Positions 23,595 through 32,598 are shown, counted from the first letter of the stretch. The stretch is 38,026 nt of DNA from an uncultured Sediminibacterium sp. (GCA_937911175.1 CALDSE010000032.1:1-38026); one strand, 5' to 3'. The notes: generated by a model not told the origin, from the letters alone. Made by a program: numbers and translations.

Positions 23595-23623
23595 GTATAA
23601 ATAGGTTGAAAATCAATGGTTTA

Positions 23624-24205
23624 TTAAGATGTAGGCTTCTTCTTCCCACCTGCTTTAGGTTGAAAAATAGCAAACATTCTCTTTCCTTCTAATTTAGGCA
23701 TACTTTCCAAAGTTCCAGCCTCGGCTAAACGCTCAGCAAATTTCAATAAAAGTAGTTGACCTCTGTCCTGGAACATGATGGCACGACCTTTAAATTGAAC
23801 ATAGGCTTTCACCTTATTACCGTCTTGTAAAAATTTCTCTGCGTGTTTTGCCTTGAAATCGAAATCGTGATCGTCGGTACCTGGTGTAAAACGAATCTCT
23901 TTAATCTCAGATTGTTTTGAGTTTGCCTTCATCTCTTTTTCCTTACGCTTTTTCTCGTAAAGGAATTTCTTATAATCAATGACTTTACATACTGGGGGAT
24001 CGGCAGTTGGAGAAATCTCCACTAGGTCCAAACCTTGGTCTGCAGCTATTTTCAGCGCATCTTGAGTATTGTAAACACCCACTGTAATGTTGTCTCCAAC
24101 TAATCTGATTTGTGGAACTCGAATGCGATCATTAATGCGATGCTCTGGTTCTTGTTGTCTTTGAAACCTTGGGTTAAATCTGGGTCCTCTGTTCGGTAAT
24201 GCCAT
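23624..24205 (-). CDS. infC: Translation initiation factor IF-3
   Basis: The 193-residue protein has the IF-3 N-domain (HRINDRIRVPQIRLVGDN, ALKIAADQGLDLVEISPTADPPVCKV), the lysine-rich linker KFLYEKKRKEKEMK, and the C-domain (IRFTPGTDDHDFDFKAKHAEKFL). A short Bacteroidota-type N-terminal extension precedes the N-domain. It begins with ATG at 24205, not the rare AUU used for feedback control in enterobacteria. It follows thrS by 43 bp and ends just before an internal terminator. Confidence 0.97.
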   Translation of the reverse strand: MALPNRGPRFNPRFQRQQEPEHRINDRIRVPQIRLVGDNITVGVYNTQDALKIAADQGLDLVEISPTADPPVCKVIDYKKFLYEKKRKEKEMKANSKQSEIKEIRFTPGTDDHDFDFKAKHAEKFLQDGNKVKAYVQFKGRAIMFQDRGQLLLLKFAERLAEAGTLESMPKLEGKRMFAIFQPKAGGKKKPTS

Positions 24206-24248
24206 TAAGTAATTAAACGTTTATTAAGTTTTGTAAAGATAGTCTTTG

Positions 24249-26189
24249 TTATGATATAGGCGCCAATCTTTCTTTGATTTCTTCAAGTACCTGATTTAGG
24301 AATAAATCCTTGTCTAGCATACCTAAATCGCCTTTTCCTTGACGTCTAATAGATAACTTATTTTCAGCAACTTCTTTCTCGCCAATCACTAGCATATAAG
24401 GCACTTTCATGATTTCAGTATCTCTAATCTTTTTTCCAATTTTTTCATTTCTGTCATCAATTTCCACACGCACCCCTGCTTTTTTAAATTGGGCAAACAC
24501 CTGCTCGGCATAAGGCATAAACTTATCACTGATGGGTAAAATTTTCACCTGCAATGGCGCTAACCAAACGGGAAACTTACCTGCATAATGCTCCAATAAA
24601 AATCCAATAAAACGCTCGTGCGTTCCTAAAGGCGCACGATGAATAATTAAGGGTGTTTCAGGTTCGTTGTCTTTATTGGTAAAGCTTAAGTTGAATCTTT
24701 TTCCTTGCGCAAAATCGACTTGGTTGGTAGCCAATGTAAATTCTCTTCCAATGATACTCCAAATTTGCACATCAATTTTTGGTCCGTAAAAAGCACCTTC
24801 GTCTTGCACTTCTACAAAAGGCGTGCCTGTTTCAATTAATACCGCACGCACCATGGCTTCAGTTTCTAACCAAAGTTCAGGTTCATTAATATATTTCTGT
24901 CCTAATTTTTTAGGATCATGCAAACTTAAACGCATCACGTATTTATCAATGCCAAAAATTTTGAAATACTTTAAATACATTTCATTCACTGCTTTGAACT
25001 CTTGTGCAAATTGTTCTTTGGTACAATAAATATGCGCATCGTTCATATGCAAACAACGCACACGCATAAGTCCAAACAACTCTCCGCTTTGTTCATATCT
25101 ATAACAAGTTCCATACTCCGCTAAACGAAGTGGCATGTCTTTATAGCTTTTAGGTTCTGCATCAAAAATTTTATGATGATGTGGACAGTTCATTGCTTTT
25201 AAATAATATTTGGTGCCATCTAATTCCATCGGAGGGAACATACTATCTTCATAATAAGGTAAGTGACCACTCTTAATATACATGCTCTCCTTAGCTATAT
25301 GTGGCGTCACTACTCGCTTGTAGCCTGCATCCTCTTCTGTTTGTTTGGCTAAATTTTCTAGTTCTTCAATAATAATGGTTCCGTTCGGCATCCATAAAGG
25401 AAGACCAGGCCCTACATCATCATCCATGGTATAAATACCTAATTCTTTTCCAAGTTTACGGTGATCTCTTTTTTTAGCTTCTTCTAAAAGCAATAAATAT
25501 TCATCCAATTCTTTTTGATTCGGGAAAGTAATTCCATATACCCTTGTCAACATTTTATTTTTCTCATCGCCTTTCCAAAACGCTCCTGCGATATTGGTAA
25601 TTTTGATGGCTTTAATAAAAGAAGTATTTGGAATATGTGGTCCACGACATAAATCGGTAAAAGCACCTTGTGAATAAAAAGTAATACTACCATCCTCTAA
25701 GCCCGATAATAAATCTAATTTGTATTCATCTTTTTTTTCTGTGAAATAAGCAGTTGCTTCTGCCTTAGACATTTCTTTACGAATGTAAGCGTTGGCTTGC
25801 TTGGCTAATTCATTCATCTTTTTTTCAAGCAATAAAACATCTTCTTCTCTAATGGTTTTATCGCCTAAATCAATATCATAATAAAAGCCTTTTTCCAATG
25901 CGGGACCTACCCAAAATTTAGCACCAGGAAATTGCATTTCAACCGCTTCTGCTAATAAATGTGCAGAAGAATGCCAGAAAGTATTTTTACCATCGGCGTC
26001 GTCCCAGGTTAATAATTTTAAGGCTGCGTCTTCGTTAATTGCACGCGTTGCATCATATACCTCTCCATTTACTGAAGCTGCTAATACTTTTTTTGCCAAT
26101 CCTTCACTAATGGATTTAGCGATACCTAATGCAGTAATCCCTTTTTCGTAGGATCTCACCGCGCCGTCTGGAAATTGAATTTGAACCAT
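24249..26189 (-). CDS. thrS: Threonyl-tRNA synthetase
   Basis: The 646-residue protein has the normal domain order. A TGS domain (1-60) is followed by an editing domain with HSSAHLLAEAVEMQFPGAKFW, a class II catalytic core (GPGLPLWMPNGTII, AMNCPHHHKIF and FGLMRVRCLHMNDAHIYC) and a C-terminal anticodon-binding domain (LPISDKFMPYAEQVF). The Cys and His residues that bind zinc in the core are present. It attaches threonine to tRNA-Thr. It is the first gene of the thrS-infC-rpmI-rplT cluster, with a TACCTTTG box about 26-33 bases upstream. Confidence 0.98.
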   Translation of the reverse strand: MVQIQFPDGAVRSYEKGITALGIAKSISEGLAKKVLAASVNGEVYDATRAINEDAALKLLTWDDADGKNTFWHSSAHLLAEAVEMQFPGAKFWVGPALEKGFYYDIDLGDKTIREEDVLLLEKKMNELAKQANAYIRKEMSKAEATAYFTEKKDEYKLDLLSGLEDGSITFYSQGAFTDLCRGPHIPNTSFIKAIKITNIAGAFWKGDEKNKMLTRVYGITFPNQKELDEYLLLLEEAKKRDHRKLGKELGIYTMDDDVGPGLPLWMPNGTIIIEELENLAKQTEEDAGYKRVVTPHIAKESMYIKSGHLPYYEDSMFPPMELDGTKYYLKAMNCPHHHKIFDAEPKSYKDMPLRLAEYGTCYRYEQSGELFGLMRVRCLHMNDAHIYCTKEQFAQEFKAVNEMYLKYFKIFGIDKYVMRLSLHDPKKLGQKYINEPELWLETEAMVRAVLIETGTPFVEVQDEGAFYGPKIDVQIWSIIGREFTLATNQVDFAQGKRFNLSFTNKDNEPETPLIIHRAPLGTHERFIGFLLEHYAGKFPVWLAPLQVKILPISDKFMPYAEQVFAQFKKAGVRVEIDDRNEKIGKKIRDTEIMKVPYMLVIGEKEVAENKLSIRRQGKGDLGMLDKDLFLNQVLEEIKERLAPIS

Positions 26190-26214
26190 GTTTTTTAACT
26201 ATAATATATGTCCG

Positions 26215-26222
26215 CAAAGGTA
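26215..26222 (-). promoter_or_regulatory. -7 box (TACCTTTG) of thrS
   Basis: On the minus strand this is a full TAnnTTTG match about 26 bases before the thrS ATG. No clear -33 TTG is seen. Confidence 0.55.
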
Positions 26223-26247
26223 ACAAATGCGGTTCATATTTTATACA

Positions 26248-26255
26248 TAGCTTTG
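26248..26255 (+). promoter_or_regulatory. -7 box (TAGCTTTG) almost touching the ATG at 26260
   Basis: This is a full TAnnTTTG match. Four bases separate it from the ATG, so the transcript would be leaderless or nearly so. No -33 TTG is visible. Confidence 0.45.
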
Positions 26256-26259
26256 TAAT

Positions 26260-27477
26260 ATGCGCCGCCTAGTATATTTATTGTTACCCTTATGCTTACC
26301 CACCCTCGTTATGGGCCAAGACCTAACTGGGAAATGGAAAGGGTATTTTACACCTAGTCGTGACCTCGATGGTAGAATTGTTACCTACGAAATTGTTATT
26401 AAAGAAAACCCCGACCATACCCTAACGGCCAGCACCTACTCTAAAATATCCAATAATTTTACAGCCAATGCATTGGCTACTGGAATGCATTCGGAAAATA
26501 CGCAGCTAGTAAGTATTACAGAAACAAGTTTAAATAAGAAAAAATTAGTGGGGAATTTTGAAGCTTGTTTAATGTCTAATTTTTTGAACTACCGAGTGGT
26601 GAGAGGTTACGAAATTCTAGAAGGTAGTTACACCGCTACTAACGAACTCTCTGGAAAAGATTGTGGCGGCGGAAAAGTGTATTTAGAAAAAGAAGGTCCT
26701 ATTGTAAAAGAGTTTAGTGCAAAAACTTCAGTTCCTACAACTACGAATGCTAATAAAATAGTTGCCAAAGAGAAACTTGCGAAAAATACCTCTCTACAAA
26801 AAGAAAATAAAACTAAGCCTGCTCAACAAACAGAAATAGTCAAACAAGTACTTACTAAGACCAATCAGACGAATACTTTTAAATTAACAAATACAACAAA
26901 ACCAAATACTACCACAAAGTCAAATTCGACAACAAAGCCAAACGCTACGCAAGCAAGTTCTATTCAGGCTACTACTAGCACTCCTATTCAAAAAGCTGCT
27001 GCTCCAACTAGTGCAGTGAATGCTTTACAAGAGAATACTAAAGCAGCTGCTATTAATGAAACAAGTGCTAGCCCAAATACCAGCGCCAGTAAGTCTTCTG
27101 GCCAAATACTGCCTTGGGTTTTAGTAGGCAGAGAAAATAAATTAGTGAAACAAGTTATTATCAATAGCCCTTCTATTAGTATTGACTTATACGATAATGG
27201 CACCATTGACAACGACACCATTATGATTTTTGATAATAAAGTTTTATTGCTAGAAAATAAAAGACTAAGCTACAAGGCCACTCATTTTGATGTTAATTTT
27301 AACAAAGACAATAATCGTCATGAAATAATTATTGTTGCACATAATTTAGGTACGGTGCCTCCCAATACTGCACTCATGGTTGTAAAAGATGGAACCAGTA
27401 GACAAGAAATTTATATTACCTCTACTTTAAGTGTAAATGCCATGATTATTTTTGAACTAAAAAAACCAAGCCAATAG
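26260..27477 (+). CDS. Exported two-domain protein with a Thr/Asn/Lys-rich linker, function unknown
   Basis: The 405-residue protein has a signal peptide (RRLVYLLLPLCLPTLVMGQ, cut near residue 19). An N-terminal domain (20-147) starts TGKWKGYF and has Cys103 and Cys135, which could form a disulfide. Residues about 150-282 are low complexity, with TTKPN/TTKSN repeats at 212-228. The C-terminal domain (285-402) contains VIINSPSISIDLYDNGTIDNDTIMIFDN and AHNLGTVPPNTALMVV. Domains with this LYDNG-DNDT pattern are common at the C-terminus of secreted Bacteroidota proteins, but I know of no assigned function. It converges on the lipoprotein gene with 2 bp between stops. Confidence 0.85.
   Translation: MRRLVYLLLPLCLPTLVMGQDLTGKWKGYFTPSRDLDGRIVTYEIVIKENPDHTLTASTYSKISNNFTANALATGMHSENTQLVSITETSLNKKKLVGNFEACLMSNFLNYRVVRGYEILEGSYTATNELSGKDCGGGKVYLEKEGPIVKEFSAKTSVPTTTNANKIVAKEKLAKNTSLQKENKTKPAQQTEIVKQVLTKTNQTNTFKLTNTTKPNTTTKSNSTTKPNATQASSIQATTSTPIQKAAAPTSAVNALQENTKAAAINETSASPNTSASKSSGQILPWVLVGRENKLVKQVIINSPSISIDLYDNGTIDNDTIMIFDNKVLLLENKRLSYKATHFDVNFNKDNNRHEIIIVAHNLGTVPPNTALMVVKDGTSRQEIYITSTLSVNAMIIFELKKPSQ
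26905..26944 (+). repeat. Degenerate TTKPN/TTKSN-coding repeat
   Basis: Three imperfect copies of an ACAACAAAgCCAAAT-like unit encode TTKPN, TTKSN and TTKPN within the linker of the exported protein. Such slippage-prone linkers commonly vary in length between strains. Confidence 0.5.
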
Positions 27478-27479
27478 CT

Positions 27480-28043
27480 TTATTCTTGTAGTAACTGTTG
27501 CGCTACTATTTCACCTTTTCTATTTGAATGATAGGGATCATTACTTGTCTTATTCCATCCAAACCAAATCATTCCATCCTCTAGTTTTTCATCCTGCACA
27601 TTAAATACATAAATATTCTTTTCTTGATAACCCACTGTGGCTAGTAAATTCAAAAACTGAATAGACACCATATGTGTGGCCATATTTAGCGCGGGCAAAC
27701 TTTGCTCAGCTAGGAGTCCTTGTAATTCAGCATTGATATTATTTAAAGATTGTTTAGCCTGCTCATGCAATAAACTATCTTTAAAACTAATAGCAGCTGT
27801 AGGAAAAGAATCGGTTAATTGAATAAGTGTTTTTGCCGCATTGAAAATATAAGCGGTATCACCTGCCGCTAGCCCTTTTAATAATTCTTGGTAATTATTT
27901 AATAATGGCATCAGGGCTTTGTCAAAACTTCCTTGGTTATTTTGAGGGCTAAAGGCCCATAGCTGCTTATTGATAGCAGGGTCTTCGGGACTATCACAAG
28001 CCATCACTAAAAAGGCAAAAAGGATAAAGAAAAAGGGCTTCAT
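27480..28043 (-). CDS. Lipoprotein of unknown function (distant resemblance to DUF3347)
   Basis: From the ATG at 28043 the product is 187 residues with a lipoprotein signal (KPFFFILFAFLVMAC, Cys16). The helical middle (NYQELLKGLAAGDTAYIFNAAKTL) and the end (DGMIWFGWNKTSNDPYHSNRKGEI) resemble the layout of DUF3347 proteins, which end with a W-L-S-NPYYG-like segment. The Cys-Pro-Met motif often seen in that family is missing. This assignment is tentative. The longer frame begins with a TTG inside a good promoter box, so the ATG at 28043 is preferred. The gene diverges from the ABC-F gene. Confidence 0.8.
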   Translation of the reverse strand: MKPFFFILFAFLVMACDSPEDPAINKQLWAFSPQNNQGSFDKALMPLLNNYQELLKGLAAGDTAYIFNAAKTLIQLTDSFPTAAISFKDSLLHEQAKQSLNNINAELQGLLAEQSLPALNMATHMVSIQFLNLLATVGYQEKNIYVFNVQDEKLEDGMIWFGWNKTSNDPYHSNRKGEIVAQQLLQE

Positions 28044-28055
28044 AGAATCTTTTTC

Positions 28056-28083
28056 CAAATTTATGCATAATTAGATTGTCCAA
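28056..28083 (-). promoter_or_regulatory. Lipoprotein gene promoter (TTG-N17-TAAATTTG)
   Basis: On the minus strand TTG (28081-28083) and TAAATTTG (28056-28063) are separated by 17 bp. Transcription would start about 8 bases before the ATG at 28043. Confidence 0.7.
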
Positions 28084-28088
28084 CTTGC

Positions 28089-28096
28089 TAACTTTG
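28089..28096 (+). promoter_or_regulatory. -7 box (TAACTTTG) of the ABC-F gene
   Basis: This is a full TAnnTTTG match 20 bases before the ATG at 28116, back to back with the lipoprotein promoter. The expected -33 TTG is not present. Confidence 0.5.
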
Positions 28097-28115
28097 CGGT
28101 CTGAATTGAAAAAAC

Positions 28116-30077
28116 ATGCTAATAGGTTTACAGAATTTGACATTTGAGTTTGGGGCAAGAGTAATTGTGAGTGAGGCGAATTGGTCCATCCAACCAGGCG
28201 AACGCATTGGTCTAATTGGATATAATGGTACGGGTAAGTCTACTTTATTGAAAATTTTGGTAGGGCAACTCACCCCCAGCAAAGGAACGGTTGAAAAAGG
28301 AAGAGATACCACCATTGGCTATTTACACCAGGACTTATTAAGTTTTGATACCAACGAATCTATTACCGAAGTAGCCTTGGGCGCTTTTGAAAGAGTGCGT
28401 GAACTTGAAAAAGAAGTGGAACAACTAGGCAAAGAATTAGAAGCGAATTCTGAGGACAACGATTTACTTATTAAATACACCGATGCCTTACACGAAATTG
28501 ATTTACTAGATGGCTATAATATTAACCATAAAGCAGAAGAAGTTTTACATGGACTAGGATTTGCGATTAAAGACTTATCTCGCCCTTATAAAGAATTTAG
28601 TGGAGGTTGGAGAATGCGCGTACTACTTGCAAAAATGATTTTGCAACAACCCGATGTATTATTATTAGATGAGCCTACCAACCACTTAGACTTACCTAGT
28701 ATCGAATGGTTAGAAAAATATTTATTGCATTATAAAGGAAGTGTAGTTATTGTAAGTCACGATAAGTACTTTTTAAATAAAATGGTGAATAAAATTGTAG
28801 AAGTGTATCAACAACAATTACATTTTTACACAGGCGATTACGAGCATTATGAAATTGAAAAAGAACAAAGAGTAGAAATACAACAACGCGCTTTTGAGAA
28901 TCAACAAGATTATATCAAGCAACAAGAAAAGTTTATTGAAAGATTTAAAGCCAAGGCTTCTAAAGCAGCGCAGGCACAGTCAATTCAAAAGCGCTTGGAT
29001 AAATTAGATGTGATTGAAGATGTTAAAATTGAGAGACCTAATATTAGAATCAATTTTGCGGTAGATAAAACACCAGGCAAAGTATTAGTAGACTTAAAAG
29101 GTGTAGGCAAGGCTTTCCCAAATGTTCAAATTTTAGATAATGCCTTTGCAGAAATTGAAAGAGGCGATAAGATTGCACTCATTGGTGCCAATGGAAAAGG
29201 AAAGTCTACCCTACTTAGAATTGTGGCAGGTATGGAAAAGTTCGATGGAGAAAGAGTTTGGGGCCATAATGTAGAAGAGAGTTTTTATGCGCAACACCAA
29301 TTAGAGTCTTTGAACTTAAACAATACTATTTTAAAAGAAGTGCAAGAATGTGGCACTAAAAATACTGAATTAGAACTACGCGCCTTATTAGGTTGTTTCT
29401 TATTTGGAGGGGATGAAATTGATAAAAAAATTAAAGTACTTAGTGGAGGAGAAAAAGCAAGAGTTGCCCTTACTAAAACTATTATTAGTAAGGCTAATTT
29501 CTTAATGCTAGATGAGCCTACTAACCACTTAGACATGGTCACCGTTGAATTATTAGCAGAAGCCCTTACTAAATATGATGGTACTATTATATTAGTAAGT
29601 CACGACCGTTATTTTATTTCAAAGACTGCTAATAAAATTTGGGAAATTGAAGATGAAAAAATTATTGAATTCAAAGGCGATTATAAAGAATGGTTAGAAT
29701 GGAAAGAGAGAATGGCAAAACAAAAGGCACAATTAGCAGAACCTGCTAAAAATACAGGGTCTAAAGATACACGCAAGCAAGCTAAGCAAGAAGTTGTCGC
29801 GCCAGTAGAAATAAAGCCTCAAGCCATTGACAAGGATTTGCAAAAGCAAATTCAAAAATTACAAAAAGTGATCTCACAAATTGAGCATAATATAGAAATC
29901 TTACACACAGAAAAAGCAGCTATTGAATTAGAAATGGCCAACCCTGCTATATATGCAGATCCTGCTAAAATGCATATTGTAGAAAAAAGCTACCAAGATA
30001 AAAATGCATTAATTAGGTCTATGAACAAGGAATACGAAATTGCTTTTAACGATTTATTGATATTGGAAAGCAAATAA
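28116..30077 (+). CDS. ABC-F family ATPase (Uup-like, with C-terminal coiled coil)
   Basis: The 653-residue protein has two ABC domains and no membrane helices. The first has Walker A GYNGTGKS (35-42), signature FSGGWRMR and Walker B VLLLDEPTNHLD. The second has Walker A GANGKGKS (about 353-360), signature LSGGEKARVAL and FLMLDEPTNHLD. An interdomain linker rich in Glu/Gln/Lys and a C-terminal coiled coil (about 570-650) follow the ABC-F plan. The coiled-coil tail points to Uup, which acts on ribosomes or DNA structures, rather than EttA. A specific antibiotic-resistance role is not suggested. ADI follows 32 bp later. Confidence 0.92.
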   Translation: MLIGLQNLTFEFGARVIVSEANWSIQPGERIGLIGYNGTGKSTLLKILVGQLTPSKGTVEKGRDTTIGYLHQDLLSFDTNESITEVALGAFERVRELEKEVEQLGKELEANSEDNDLLIKYTDALHEIDLLDGYNINHKAEEVLHGLGFAIKDLSRPYKEFSGGWRMRVLLAKMILQQPDVLLLDEPTNHLDLPSIEWLEKYLLHYKGSVVIVSHDKYFLNKMVNKIVEVYQQQLHFYTGDYEHYEIEKEQRVEIQQRAFENQQDYIKQQEKFIERFKAKASKAAQAQSIQKRLDKLDVIEDVKIERPNIRINFAVDKTPGKVLVDLKGVGKAFPNVQILDNAFAEIERGDKIALIGANGKGKSTLLRIVAGMEKFDGERVWGHNVEESFYAQHQLESLNLNNTILKEVQECGTKNTELELRALLGCFLFGGDEIDKKIKVLSGGEKARVALTKTIISKANFLMLDEPTNHLDMVTVELLAEALTKYDGTIILVSHDRYFISKTANKIWEIEDEKIIEFKGDYKEWLEWKERMAKQKAQLAEPAKNTGSKDTRKQAKQEVVAPVEIKPQAIDKDLQKQIQKLQKVISQIEHNIEILHTEKAAIELEMANPAIYADPAKMHIVEKSYQDKNALIRSMNKEYEIAFNDLLILESK

Positions 30078-30109
30078 AAAGGGTTAAATTTATTTTAATA
30101 ATTGTTCTT

Positions 30110-31546
30110 ATGCAAGAAAATATATTGTCTGTTCATTCAGAAATTGGCGAACTTAAAAGATTACTTGTTCACAGCCCCGACAAAGGCTTAGGTAAAGTAA
30201 TACCCTCTAAAGCACAGGATTGGCTATTTGAAGATATTGTTCATTTAAAAAGTATTCGTGAAAACGAATATGATTACTACACCAAACTACTTCTTTATTT
30301 TTTAGACCCTGAAAAAATGAAGCCTGGTATGCATTTCATTGACGATCCTAAAAACGATCGTGCCTTTTACAAACCAGGTCACCCCCATTTTCACGCCTCT
30401 GAAAAAGTTTTAGAAATAGAATGGTTATTAGCGAGTATTTTAGAGAATGCCGATATTAAAAACCAACTTATTGCAGCGGTGGCGGCTATTGAGGGTTGCA
30501 GCTATCAACTACAAGAAGATCTAAAAAAGTATACCCCTGCCAAACTAGCTTCTACTTTTTTATCGGGTGTCGATATTCAAAATGAATTGCTCTTCCCTCC
30601 TATTCCTAATTTTATTTTTACAAGAGATATTGGTATTGTCATTAAAGACCATTTGGTTTTAAACAAGCCCGCCAAACTAGCCAGAAAAAGAGAAGCCTTA
30701 TTTGCAAAATATTTATTTCATTATCACCCCTTATTTAAAAAAAGTAGTTCTTTTATAATTGAACTTTCTCAAAAGGATCCTATTGCGCTTTTAAACGAAA
30801 AAGAGAATGAGGAGAAAGTAACCCTTGAAGGAGGTGACATCATGATGATTTCACCACAACATGTAATTATAGGGGTAAGTGAAAGGACAAGTATGAGTGC
30901 AGCTATTCAACTCACTGAAATTTTATTTAGTAAAGCATTGGTAGATAAAATAAGCATTGTCAAAATTCCTAAGAAAAGAGACTACATGCATATTGATACC
31001 ATATTTACCCAGGTTAAAAAAGACACCTGGGTAATATTAGGTAATTTTTCTAAAGAGGGCTTGCAAGACAAACAAAATAATCAAGTAAGCCAATTCTTTA
31101 AAAGTACACAAAAAGAATCGGTGACTATTTGGAAATTTGAAAGAGCCAAACAAAATAGCCCCACCATCATTAACGATTTAGAACAACTCTTAGATGAAAT
31201 AAGCAAAGAAGACTTTGGTTGTAAAAACGGCGCCCAATTTATTTATTCTGGTAACAATGAATTCCCCTACAATGCCAGAGAACAATGGACAGATTCCTGC
31301 AATCTACTTGCCTTAAAAGAAGGGGTGGTACTTGGTTATGACCGAAACGACAAAACCGTAGAAGCCTTTAAGAATAAGGGTTTTGAAGTAGTACATGTAA
31401 AAGAATTATTAATAGATTTTGAAAAAGGAAACAAAAGCCCTAGTACTATTCAAAACACCATTATACTTATGCCTTCTGCAGAATTATCAAGAGCAAGAGG
31501 TGGATTTCATTGTATGAGTATGCCTATTGAAAGAACGGCTATCTAA
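30110..31546 (+). CDS. Arginine deiminase-family enzyme
   Basis: The 478-residue protein keeps the arginine deiminase active-site set in order: Asp173 (FTRD), Glu240 (LEGGD), His294 and Asp296 (MHIDTIF), and Cys468 in RGGFHCMSMPIER. It therefore probably hydrolyses arginine to citrulline and ammonia in the cytoplasm. It is longer than the usual roughly 410 residues, mainly through the N-terminal half. Carbamate kinase and ornithine carbamoyltransferase, the normal partners of ADI, are not adjacent. A CtlX-like gene follows by 27 bp instead. Related amidinotransferase activity is an alternative. Confidence 0.85.
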   Translation: MQENILSVHSEIGELKRLLVHSPDKGLGKVIPSKAQDWLFEDIVHLKSIRENEYDYYTKLLLYFLDPEKMKPGMHFIDDPKNDRAFYKPGHPHFHASEKVLEIEWLLASILENADIKNQLIAAVAAIEGCSYQLQEDLKKYTPAKLASTFLSGVDIQNELLFPPIPNFIFTRDIGIVIKDHLVLNKPAKLARKREALFAKYLFHYHPLFKKSSSFIIELSQKDPIALLNEKENEEKVTLEGGDIMMISPQHVIIGVSERTSMSAAIQLTEILFSKALVDKISIVKIPKKRDYMHIDTIFTQVKKDTWVILGNFSKEGLQDKQNNQVSQFFKSTQKESVTIWKFERAKQNSPTIINDLEQLLDEISKEDFGCKNGAQFIYSGNNEFPYNAREQWTDSCNLLALKEGVVLGYDRNDKTVEAFKNKGFEVVHVKELLIDFEKGNKSPSTIQNTIILMPSAELSRARGGFHCMSMPIERTAI

Positions 31547-31573
31547 TATAATTTATTTTAATAAAAATAGGAT

Positions 31574-32473
31574 ATGGAAATTTTAATGGTTCGACCTTTT
31601 CAATTTTATTTTAATCAGCAAACGGCTGCCAATAATTTTTTTCAATCTAATATCAATATTGAAAATGCCAATGAATTAGCTATTGCTGAATTTGATGCGA
31701 TGGTGGAAAAATTGCGCGCCCATCAAATTAAAGTAAATGTGGTACAAGACACCAAGGACCCTTCTACCCCCGATTCTATATTTCCCAACAATTGGGTTTC
31801 CACCCATACTAATGGAACACTTTGCTTGTATCCTATGTATGCAGAAAATAGAAGAGCTGAAAGAAAATCAAGCGTCATAGAATTTTTACAATCTAATTAT
31901 AAAATTGAAAACACATTGGATTTAACTGACTTAGAAAAAGAAGGAATCTTTTTAGAAGGTACAGGCAGTATGGTACTAGACCATCAAAATAAAATAGCCT
32001 ATGGATGTTTATCTGAAAGATTAGATAAAGAGGCCTTTATTTCTTGGTGCGATAAAATGCAATTCAAACCAATTACTTTTAAAGCAGTAGATGATAAAGC
32101 TCAACCCATTTATCACACCAATGTACTAATGTGCATGGCTAATCAATTTGTGGTCATATGTTTAGACAGTATTCCCAATGAGCAAGAAAGACAAATGCTA
32201 CTAGATAGCTTTGCACGAACTAATAAAGAAGTCATTGAGATTAGCCAGGATCAACTAAATCACTTTGCAGGCAATATGTTACAAGTATTTGACATTACTG
32301 AAAAACCTCATTTAATAATGTCGGAGCAAGCCTACAAATCGCTCCATACAGCACAGCTAAAAAGCTTAGAAAAATACAATCCCCTTCTTCCCATATCTAT
32401 CCCCACCATTGAAGCCTTGGGGGGTGGTAGCACAAGATGTATGATGGCTGAAATCTATTTAAGCCCCGCCTAA
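31574..32473 (+). CDS. CtlX-like citrulline/guanidino hydrolase (amidinotransferase family)
   Basis: The 299-residue pentein-fold protein has VRPFQFYFNQQTAANNFFQ at the start, DTKDPSTPDSIFPNNWVSTH (59-78), Glu129 in LEGTGS, His181 in YHTNV and Cys289 in GGGSTRCMMAE. This combination is that of the CtlX family (citrulline utilisation hydrolase of Francisella), also annotated as amidinotransferase or DDAH-like. The likely reaction is release of ornithine from citrulline. It lies 27 bp after the arginine deiminase, so the two probably act in sequence. DDAH activity on methylated arginine is the main alternative. Confidence 0.82.
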   Translation: MEILMVRPFQFYFNQQTAANNFFQSNINIENANELAIAEFDAMVEKLRAHQIKVNVVQDTKDPSTPDSIFPNNWVSTHTNGTLCLYPMYAENRRAERKSSVIEFLQSNYKIENTLDLTDLEKEGIFLEGTGSMVLDHQNKIAYGCLSERLDKEAFISWCDKMQFKPITFKAVDDKAQPIYHTNVLMCMANQFVVICLDSIPNEQERQMLLDSFARTNKEVIEISQDQLNHFAGNMLQVFDITEKPHLIMSEQAYKSLHTAQLKSLEKYNPLLPISIPTIEALGGGSTRCMMAEIYLSPA

Positions 32474-32490
32474 TATTGAATTAGGCTTTA
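32468..32490 (+). terminator. Possible weak terminator at the end of the CtlX-like gene
   Basis: GCCTAAT (32468-32474) and ATTAGGC (32480-32486) are perfect 7-bp complements around a 5-base loop that overlaps the stop codon, followed by TTTATAA. The short T run makes it weak. Confidence 0.45.
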
Positions 32491-32598
32491 TAATGGTTTG
32501 ATTGTATACACTTTAGAAAGTTTTTACCCCTTATTAATAACAGGCGTTAGCATGACAAAACTGTTCATAAATTGAATGGAAAATTGGGCTCAATTGAT

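Noticed and set aside
28116..30077. ABC-F gene as an antibiotic-resistance determinant
   Set aside because: Its C-terminal coiled coil and housekeeping context fit Uup-like proteins; nothing points to a resistance subgroup.
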